A stretch of DNA of 9,310 nucleotides, from positions 1 through 9,310 of the forward strand of contig PULL01000016.1 of assembly GCA_003550945.1 (NCBI GenBank). Reading direction: 5' to 3'. Origin of the DNA: Thioalkalivibrio sp. Its GTDB lineage: Bacteria > Pseudomonadota > Gammaproteobacteria > Ectothiorhodospirales > Ectothiorhodospiraceae. The notes below the pieces were generated by a model. The model was not told the DNA's origin. It saw only the letters and a list, made by a program, of their open reading frames with translations, and did not search any database. This document shows positions 1 to 4,682 of this stretch, in pieces (positions within the stretch are counted from its first letter, which is position 1; each line of letters starts with the position of its first letter). The position numbers and the translations under genes were made by a program.

Positions 1-637
1 ATAGAGCATCGAGGAAACAGAGTTCCGCGTAGGCCGCCTGCCAGAGCAGGAAGTTGCTGATGCGCTGCTCGCCCCCGGTTCGGATCAGCAGGTCCAGTTC
101 CGGGAGCCCCGCCGTGCTGAGCAAGTCTTCGAACCTGGCCGGGTCCGGCTCGGCATCGCCAGCATCGCCACCTTCGCGAACCCAGCGCAGCGCCGCCTGC
201 AGGATGTCCCAACGACCGCCGTAGCCCAGCGCGACCACCAGCGTCATGGTGTCGTTGGCCGCGGTCTGAGCCTCGGCCTCCGCCATGCGGATCTGAAGAT
301 CCTGCGGGAATCCCTCGCGCGCGCCGATGAAACGCAGGCGGATGCCCTTCTCGATAAGCTCCGGGAGTTCGTCTTCGATCGCCGCGACGAACAGGTCGAA
401 GAGCGCTTCCACTTCGGCCTTCGGCCTTTGCCAGTTTTCGCTGCTGAACGCGAACAGGGTCAACGCGCGCACGCCGCGGTTGGCGAAGAACTCCACCGCC
501 CGCCGGGTCGCCTTCAGGCCCATGCGGTGGCCTTCGCTGCGTGACAGACCGCGTGCCTCGGCCCAGCGGCCGTTGCCGTCCATGATGATGGCGACGTGCG
601 CGGGGATCCGTCCGGTCTCGGCGTTTTCGGGGGCCAT
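1..637 (-). CDS. uppS: Isoprenyl transferase, (2Z,6E)-farnesyl-PP-specific undecaprenyl diphosphate synthase, C-terminus cut by window edge
   Basis: This cytosolic cis-prenyltransferase condenses isopentenyl-PP units onto farnesyl-PP to make undecaprenyl-PP, the lipid carrier for peptidoglycan and surface polysaccharide. About 212 codons are visible, against roughly 250 in the family, so some 35-45 residues lie outside. The conserved MDGNGRWA stands at residues 19-26, with the catalytic Asp at 20. The family signature RTGGEQRISNFLLWQ at 186-200 is followed by AAYAELCF, and GYGGRWDI is near 138-145. I chose the ATG at 637, 15 nt past the frr stop; an in-frame TTG directly before it (638-640) is the alternative. 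The nearest Shine-Dalgarno-like GGAGGT is 18 nt upstream of the ATG and lies in a hairpin, so initiation may depend on ribosomes finishing frr. It is the last visible gene of the rpsB-side cluster. Identity is certain; the exact start is moderately sure. Confidence 0.96.
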   Translation of the reverse strand, partial: MAPENAETGRIPAHVAIIMDGNGRWAEARGLSRSEGHRMGLKATRRAVEFFANRGVRALTLFAFSSENWQRPKAEVEALFDLFVAAIEDELPELIEKGIRLRFIGAREGFPQDLQIRMAEAEAQTAANDTMTLVVALGYGGRWDILQAALRWVREGGDAGDAEPDPARFEDLLSTAGLPELDLLIRTGGEQRISNFLLWQAAYAELCFLDAL

Positions 638-645
638 CAACGCGC

Positions 646-662
646 TGGAGGTCAAACCTCCA
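646..662 (-). promoter_or_regulatory. Stem-loop at the frr stop codon masking a GGAGGU
   Basis: Read on the minus strand, TGGAGGT (662-656), a TTG loop (655-653) and ACCTCCA (652-646) form a perfect 7-bp stem. The frr stop TGA (654-652) sits across the loop and the first base of the 3' arm. The 5' arm contains the only strong Shine-Dalgarno-like sequence near uppS. The structure is directly visible; its role in translational coupling of uppS to frr is inference. Confidence 0.5.
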
Positions 663-1209
663 TCAACTCCGCTTCCTTCTCCGCCAGCATGTGGTCGATG
701 CGGGCGACGTGATCGTCGGTGAGCTTCTGCACACGCTCCTCGCCGCGACGCTCCTCGTCTTCGGAGATCTCCTTGTCCTTCACCTGCTGCTTCAGCGTGT
801 GGTTCGCATCCCGGCGGATATTGCGGACCGCCACCCGGGCATTCTCCGCCTCCGCCCGCACCACTTTCACCAGGTCCCTGCGGCGCTCTTCGGTCAGCGG
901 CGGCAGTGGAACCCGGATCACCGTGCCGGCAGTCGCGGGGTTCAGCCCCAGATCGGAGGTCATGATCGCCTTCTCGACCTTGCCGACCATGTTGCGTTCC
1001 CAGGGCGCGACGGTCAGCGTGCGGGCATCCTCCACGTTGACGTTCGCAACCTGGTTGATCGGCACCTCGGAACCATAGTAGTCCACCATCACGTGGTCCA
1101 GCAGGCTGGTGTGTGCCCGACCCGTGCGAATCTTGGTGAATTCGGTACGCAACGACTCCAGCGTCTTGTCCATGCGCTGGCTCGCGTCCTTGAAGATGGC
1201 TTCGCTCAT
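652..1209 (-). CDS. frr: Ribosome recycling factor RRF
   Basis: RRF acts with EF-G to split the post-termination ribosome so that its subunits can be reused. The protein has 185 residues, the same length as the E. coli factor. Typical blocks are KIRTGRAHTSLLD near 26-38, EKAIMTSDLGLNP near 79-91, RVPLPPLTEERRRDL near 99-113, VRNIRRDAN at 128-136 (R132 is the conserved ribosome-contacting arginine), KDKEISEDE at 144-152 and the C-terminal KEAELMEV. Its ATG overlaps the pyrH stop as ATGA (1206-1209). A GAGGGG about 9 nt upstream, inside the end of pyrH, can serve as ribosome binding site. The overlap suggests that frr translation is coupled to pyrH. Nothing in the protein is unusual. Confidence 0.98.
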   Translation of the reverse strand: MSEAIFKDASQRMDKTLESLRTEFTKIRTGRAHTSLLDHVMVDYYGSEVPINQVANVNVEDARTLTVAPWERNMVGKVEKAIMTSDLGLNPATAGTVIRVPLPPLTEERRRDLVKVVRAEAENARVAVRNIRRDANHTLKQQVKDKEISEDEERRGEERVQKLTDDHVARIDHMLAEKEAELMEV

Positions 1210-1940
1210 TTTCCGGTCCCCTCGACCAGGGTTCCGACCGGTTCGCCCATCACCAGGCGCCGGAGGTCCCCCTTGGCAAACATGTTCATGACTCGCAGTG
1301 GCAGGTTGTTATCGCGGCACATCACCAACGCGGTCGTGTCCATCACACCCAGCTTCCGCTCCAGCGCCTCGTCAAAGGTCAGGCGCTCGAAACGGCGGGC
1401 CTCGCGGTGCCGCATCGGATCGGCATCGTAGACGCCGTCCACCTTGGTGGCCTTGATCATCAGTTCGGCGTTGATCTCGATTGCGCGCAGGCTCGCGGCG
1501 GAATCGGTGGTGAAGAACGGGTTGCCGGTACCCGCGGCAAAGACCACGATACGCCCCTTCTCGAGGTGGCGTACCGCCCTGCGCCGAATATAGTCCTCGC
1601 AGACCTGGTTGATGCGGATTGCAGACATCACCCGGCAGTAGCGGCCGGCACGCTCGATCGCGTCCTGCAGCGCCAGCGCGTTGATCACCGTGGCGAGCAT
1701 TCCCATGTGGTCGCCGGTGACACGGTCCATGCCGCCCTCGGCCAGCCCGGCACCGCGGAAAATGTTGCCGCCCCCGATCACGATGCCGACCTCGACCCCG
1801 AGGTTGGACAGTTCGGCCACCTCGCCGGCGACCTGGACCAACACCCCGGGATCCACGCCGTAGTCCTGCGTCCCCATGAAGGCCTCACCGCTCAGCTTCA
1901 GAAGAATGCGCCTGTATGCCGGCTGGCCTGACTGACTCAT
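1206..1940 (-). CDS. pyrH: Uridylate (UMP) kinase
   Basis: Bacterial UMP kinase phosphorylates UMP to UDP, an essential step of pyrimidine nucleotide synthesis; it is a hexamer of the amino-acid-kinase fold, and family members are activated by GTP and inhibited by UTP. The 244 residues compare with 241 in E. coli. Visible motifs are KLSGEAFMG at 15-23, the glycine loop GGGNIFRG at 56-63, DHMGMLATVINALAL at 77-91, GTGNPFFTTD at 137-146 (uracil/phosphate recognition), and KATKVDGVYDADP at 163-175 (nucleotide-binding segment). The ATG at 1940 leaves a 78-nt gap to tsf. The sequence just before it (GGGGAACCCC) is only a weak Shine-Dalgarno match. The gap holds nested inverted repeats that may modulate readthrough from tsf. 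The frr start overlaps the pyrH stop. Confidence 0.98.
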   Translation of the reverse strand: MSQSGQPAYRRILLKLSGEAFMGTQDYGVDPGVLVQVAGEVAELSNLGVEVGIVIGGGNIFRGAGLAEGGMDRVTGDHMGMLATVINALALQDAIERAGRYCRVMSAIRINQVCEDYIRRRAVRHLEKGRIVVFAAGTGNPFFTTDSAASLRAIEINAELMIKATKVDGVYDADPMRHREARRFERLTFDEALERKLGVMDTTALVMCRDNNLPLRVMNMFAKGDLRRLVMGEPVGTLVEGTGK

Positions 1941-1969
1941 GGGGTTCCCCGATAGTCGTTGGACTCTGA

Positions 1970-2011
1970 CCTGCGGTGAAGCGCGGACCCATGCCCGCGC
2001 CCCGCCGCAGG
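1970..2011 (-). promoter_or_regulatory. Nested inverted repeats in the tsf-pyrH gap
   Basis: Outer arms of 7 bp (CCTGCGG at 2011-2005 and CCGCAGG at 1976-1970 on the minus strand) enclose an inner GC-only 6-bp stem (GCGCGG at 2000-1995 and CCGCGC at 1986-1981) with an 8-nt loop. No T-run follows, so this is not a standard intrinsic terminator. It may act as a partial attenuator, an RNA-processing site or a 3'-end stabiliser of the rpsB-tsf message. The pairing is seen; the function is inferred. Confidence 0.4.
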
Positions 2012-2018
2012 GGTCGGA

Positions 2019-2888
2019 CTAGGCGCCGCGCGCCTGTGCCATCACTTCCTCGGCGAAGTTCTCGACCTTCTTTTCGATCCCCTCGCCGACCTCGTAACGG
2101 ACAAAACCCGCCGCGCGGGCGCCCTTCTCCTGCAACAGCTGACCGACGGTCTGGTCGGGGTTCTTCACGAACGGCTGCCCCACGAGCGTCACCTCGGCCA
2201 GGAACTTCCGGATCCGGCCCTCGACCATTTTCTCGACGATCTCCGGCGGCTTGCCCGAATCCTGCGCCTGGGCGCGGAAGATCTCCCGCTCCTTCGCCAC
2301 CGTCTCCGCCGGCACCTGGTCCGCATCGACACAGATCGGGCGGCTGGCAGCGATGTGCATCGCGACGTCTTTGGCCAGGTCGTCGTCGCCACCTTCGAGG
2401 CTCACCAGCACGCCGATGCGGCTGCCGTGGAGGTAGGCGCCCAGCGGGCCGGTGCTCTGCACGCGCTCGAAACGGCGCACCTGCACATTCTCGCCGATCT
2501 TCGCGACGAGCGCCGCCCGGCGGTCCTCGAGGCTCTGGCCGTCCATCTGCACGGCCATCAGGCCTTCGACGTCGGACACGTCCGACGCCAGCGCAGCCTG
2601 GGCGCAGGTAGCGGCGAACTGCTGGAAATTCGCGTCCTTCGCGACGAAATCGGTCTCGGAATTCACTTCGATGATCACGGCCTGGTTGCCTTCGCTGGCA
2701 ATCTCGATCCGACCCTCGGCCGCGATGCGCCCGGCCTTCTTGTCGGCCTTGGCCTGGCCGGACTTGCGCATCAGTTCGATCGCGCCTTCGATGTCGCCCT
2801 GGGTCTCGGTGAGCGCCTTCTTGCACTCCATCATCCCGGCGCCCGTGCGCTCGCGCAGTTCTTTGACTAGAGCAGCGGTAATCTGCAT
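2019..2888 (-). CDS. tsf: Elongation factor Ts
   Basis: EF-Ts is the nucleotide exchange factor that releases GDP from EF-Tu in the cytosol. The 289 residues compare with 283 in E. coli. The N-terminal domain shows the first family signature, LRERTGAGMMECKKAL, at 11-26. The second signature, EVNSETDFVAKD, is at 74-85, with the TDFV segment (79-82) that in the E. coli complex inserts near the EF-Tu Mg2+ site (D80 and F81 conserved). The dimerisation/core domains follow, ending in MAQARGA before a TAG stop. The start is set by AGGAG seven nt before the ATG. A 63-nt gap with a GC-rich hairpin separates it from rpsB. Co-expression with S2 is the rule in proteobacteria. Codons for SDVSDV (near 2570-2587) form a short palindrome by chance. 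Confidence 0.98.
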   Translation of the reverse strand: MQITAALVKELRERTGAGMMECKKALTETQGDIEGAIELMRKSGQAKADKKAGRIAAEGRIEIASEGNQAVIIEVNSETDFVAKDANFQQFAATCAQAALASDVSDVEGLMAVQMDGQSLEDRRAALVAKIGENVQVRRFERVQSTGPLGAYLHGSRIGVLVSLEGGDDDLAKDVAMHIAASRPICVDADQVPAETVAKEREIFRAQAQDSGKPPEIVEKMVEGRIRKFLAEVTLVGQPFVKNPDQTVGQLLQEKGARAAGFVRYEVGEGIEKKVENFAEEVMAQARGA

Positions 2889-2895
2889 GAAAAGA

Positions 2896-2900
2896 CTCCT
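2896..2900 (-). promoter_or_regulatory. Ribosome binding site of tsf
   Basis: AGGAG on the minus strand lies 7 nt before the tsf ATG (2888-2886). It fixes this start, and lies just downstream of the rpsB-tsf hairpin, outside its stem. Confidence 0.8.
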
Positions 2901-2909
2901 GAATCGAGA

Positions 2910-2936
2910 CCGGCCGCGCGCTCGCGCTGCGGCCGG
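2910..2936 (-). promoter_or_regulatory. GC-rich stem-loop in the rpsB-tsf gap
   Basis: Arms CCGGCCGC (2936-2929) and GCGGCCGG (2917-2910) on the minus strand form a perfect 8-bp GC stem with an 11-nt loop. No T-tract follows, so full termination is unlikely. In E. coli the same junction has a structured element that limits but does not stop transcription into tsf; a similar role here is inference. It begins about 15 nt after the rpsB stop and ends about 10 nt before the tsf Shine-Dalgarno. Confidence 0.5.
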
Positions 2937-2951
2937 CCGAACAATGGGATG

Positions 2952-3692
2952 TTAGGCCTCGGTGCCGGTTTCGGCCGGGGCAAACTCTTCTTCCTGGACC
3001 GCGGTCGCGCCCGCGCCCTTCGCTTCGATGATGCTGTCGGCGATCGCCGCTACATAAAGCTGGATCGCGCGCATCGCGTCATCATTGCCGGGGATCACGT
3101 AGTCGATCCCCTCCGGGCTGTGGTTCGAATCGACGATTGCCACCACCGGGATTCCGCGCTTGTTGGCCTCCGCCACCGCGATCTTCTCGTAGCCCACGTC
3201 GATCACGAACATCGCATCGGGCATGCGGTTCATGTCCTTGATGCCGCCAAGGCTGCGCTCGAGCTTCTCCTGCTCGCGCACGATCATCAGCCCCTCTTTC
3301 TTGTTCAGGCGGTCGATGCTGCCGTCGGCGCGCATCGCCTCGATATCCTTCAGGCGCTTGATCGACTGCTTCACGGTGTTGAAGTTGGTCAGCATGCCCC
3401 CGAGCCACCGGTGGTTCACGTAAGGCATGTTGCAGCGGCGCGCCTCCTCGCCCACGACCTCGCGCGCGGAGCGCTTGGTTCCGACAAAGAGAATCTTGCC
3501 GCCATCGGCGGCCACCTTGCCCAGGAAGTTCAACGCGTCGTTGAACATCGGCAGGCTCTTCTCGAGATTGATGATGTGGATCTTGTTGCGTTCGCCGAAG
3601 ATGTACGGAGCCATCTTGGGATGCCAGTAACGGGTCTGGTGGCCGAAGTGCACACCGGCCTCCAGCATCTGGCGCATGGTAACGAGCGACAT
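2952..3692 (-). CDS. rpsB: 30S ribosomal protein S2
   Basis: S2 is a late-assembling 30S protein needed for recruiting S1. The predicted protein has 246 residues (E. coli 241). Family blocks are LEAGVHFGHQTRYWHPKM near 10-27, HIINLEKS at 39-46, FVGTKRSARE at 69-78, YVNHRWLGGMLTNFNTV at 91-107, and IVDSNHSPEGIDYVIPGNDDA near 186-206. It ends in a short acidic tail with EEEF at 234-237. I chose the ATG at 3692 because AGGAG lies 8 nt upstream and the product begins MSLVTMRQMLEAG, as in the family; the frame stays open upstream to about 3761 but that part matches nothing in S2. It is first in the minus-strand cluster, behind its own promoter and a roughly 124-nt leader where S2 feedback control would be expected. 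Confidence 0.98.
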   Translation of the reverse strand: MSLVTMRQMLEAGVHFGHQTRYWHPKMAPYIFGERNKIHIINLEKSLPMFNDALNFLGKVAADGGKILFVGTKRSAREVVGEEARRCNMPYVNHRWLGGMLTNFNTVKQSIKRLKDIEAMRADGSIDRLNKKEGLMIVREQEKLERSLGGIKDMNRMPDAMFVIDVGYEKIAVAEANKRGIPVVAIVDSNHSPEGIDYVIPGNDDAMRAIQLYVAAIADSIIEAKGAGATAVQEEEFAPAETGTEA

Positions 3693-3816
3693 GTTTGGTT
3701 CTCCTGAAAGGGTTGGGCCTCCACGCATCCCGGACTGCAACCCGCCGCGCTGGACGGGCACCCAACAGGCCGTGCCGATACGTGTGTGGATTTAGGGTTT
3801 TCATTGCCCCGAGGGC
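3693..3816 (-). promoter_or_regulatory. rpsB mRNA leader, candidate S2 autoregulatory (t44/tff-type) element
   Basis: About 124 nt lie between the predicted rpsB transcription start and its ATG. In E. coli the map-rpsB spacer carries a structured rpsB leader (catalogued as t44/tff RNA) through which S2 represses its own synthesis. Here the minus strand shows a GGCAC/GTGCC stem (3776-3772 with 3761-3757). The segment CCCAACCC (3717-3710), five nt before the AGGAG, can pair with either GTTGGG (3766-3761) or GGGTTG (3743-3738), but not fully with both. This is compatible with alternative folds near the start site. I did not fold it or match it to a covariance model, so homology to t44 rests on position. 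Confidence 0.5.
3701..3705 (-). promoter_or_regulatory. Ribosome binding site of rpsB
   Basis: AGGAG on the minus strand ends 8 nt before the ATG at 3692-3690. It decides between this start and the upstream in-frame codons. Confidence 0.85.
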
Positions 3817-3832
3817 GCGCGCTTTATAGCAT
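3804..3832 (+). promoter_or_regulatory. map: Candidate map promoter
   Basis: TTGCCC (3804-3809) and TAGCAT (3827-3832) are 17 bp apart; each matches the sigma70 consensus at four of six bases. Transcription would begin near 3839, giving a leader of about 58 nt. The -10 shares bases with the rpsB -10 on the opposite strand, and the -35 lies inside the rpsB leader. It is the best candidate in the gap but not a strong match. Confidence 0.4.
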
Positions 3833-3852
3833 AGGAAGCCGGTTCAAACCAA
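3823..3852 (-). promoter_or_regulatory. rpsB: rpsB promoter, extended -10 with GC-rich discriminator
   Basis: On the minus strand, TATAAA (3828-3823) matches the sigma70 -10 consensus at five of six bases and is preceded by TGC, the extended -10 (TGn) motif. A weak -35, TTGGTT (3852-3847), sits 18 bp upstream. Transcription would start near 3816. The discriminator GCGCGCG is typical of promoters shut down by ppGpp/DksA in the stringent response, which fits a ribosomal protein operon; this regulation is inferred. Its -10 overlaps the candidate map -10 on the other strand. Confidence 0.65.
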
Positions 3853-3896
3853 ACGTGCGCAGCCCGTTGCGGCCGTGCACCCACCGGATTTCGCCC

Positions 3897-4682
3897 ATGG
3901 CAGTCACCATCAAGAGCACCGAGGAAATCGAGCGCATGCGCGTCGCGGGGCGCCTCGCCGCGGAGGTGCTCGAGATGATCACCCCGTATGTCGAGGCGGG
4001 CATCACCACCGACGAGCTCGACCGCATCTGTCACGACTACATCGTGAACCACCAGAAGGCGATTCCGGCACCGCTGAACTACCGGGGGTTTCCCAAGTCG
4101 ATCTGCACTTCGGTGAACCATCAGGTCTGCCACGGCATCCCCGGCGACCGGGTGCTGAAGAACGGCGACATCCTGAACATCGACATCACCGTGATCAAGG
4201 ACGGCTATCACGGCGACACCAGCAAGATGTTCTGCATCGGCAAGCCGGGTATCCAGGCCCAGCGCGCGGTCGACATATCCCGCGCGTGCCTGTACCTCGG
4301 CATCCAGCAGGTCCGGCCAGGCGCCACGCTGGGCGACATCGGCCACGCGATCCAGACCTACGCCGAAGCGAATCGCTGTTCGGTGGTCCGGGAATACTGC
4401 GGCCACGGCATCGGCAAGGTGTTCCACGAGGATCCCCAGGTGCTGCACTACGGGAAACCGGGCACGGGCCTGGCCCTGGAGCCGGGCATGTGCTTCACCA
4501 TCGAGCCGATGATCAATGCCGGCCGTCGGCACACCCGTCTGCTGGCCGATGGCTGGACCGCGGTCACCAAGGACCACAGTCCCTCGGCCCAGTGGGAGCA
4601 CACGATTCTGGTGACGGAAGACGGCTGCGACATCCTGACCCTGCGCGCCGGCGAGACCCCTCCGCAGGCCCTCGCGGCATGA
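3897..4682 (+). CDS. map: Methionine aminopeptidase, type I
   Basis: This cytosolic metalloenzyme removes the initiator methionine from new proteins whose second residue is small. The 261 residues compare with 264 in E. coli. The five metal ligands of the pita-bread fold are all present: D96 (in NIDITV), D107 (in HGDTSKMF), H170 (in CGHGIGKVFHE), E203 (in FTIEPMIN) and E234 (in QWEHTILVT). The substrate-contacting H79 lies in NHQVCHG. There is no N-terminal zinc-finger extension, so it is the short bacterial type. I chose the ATG at 3897, which gives the family N-terminus MAVTIKSTEEIE; the frame stays open to a GTG at 3786, but that lies upstream of the likely promoter. No good Shine-Dalgarno is visible. 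Its TGA overlaps the glnD ATG (ATGA, 4679-4682), as expected of one transcription unit. Confidence 0.98.
   Translation: MAVTIKSTEEIERMRVAGRLAAEVLEMITPYVEAGITTDELDRICHDYIVNHQKAIPAPLNYRGFPKSICTSVNHQVCHGIPGDRVLKNGDILNIDITVIKDGYHGDTSKMFCIGKPGIQAQRAVDISRACLYLGIQQVRPGATLGDIGHAIQTYAEANRCSVVREYCGHGIGKVFHEDPQVLHYGKPGTGLALEPGMCFTIEPMINAGRRHTRLLADGWTAVTKDHSPSAQWEHTILVTEDGCDILTLRAGETPPQALAA

Noticed and set aside
1951..1980. Possible pyrH promoter, TTCACC - 17 bp - GACTAT on the minus strand
   Set aside because: The -10 matches consensus at only three of six bases and would put the transcript start only a few nt before the ATG.
2570..2587. Palindrome CGTCGGAC-AC-GTCCGACG inside tsf
   Set aside because: It follows from two successive Ser-Asp-Val codon triplets (SDVSDV) with different third bases; there is no reason to see an operator inside this gene.
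3693..3761. Upstream-extended rpsB start (about 23 extra residues)
   Set aside because: The extension resembles nothing in S2, and a clear AGGAG is positioned for the ATG at 3692.
3875..4678. Possible N-terminal extension of glnD through the map region, since its frame stays open to about 3875
   Set aside because: That stretch is another frame of map. GlnD of family length (885 versus 890 residues) begins at the ATG at 4679.
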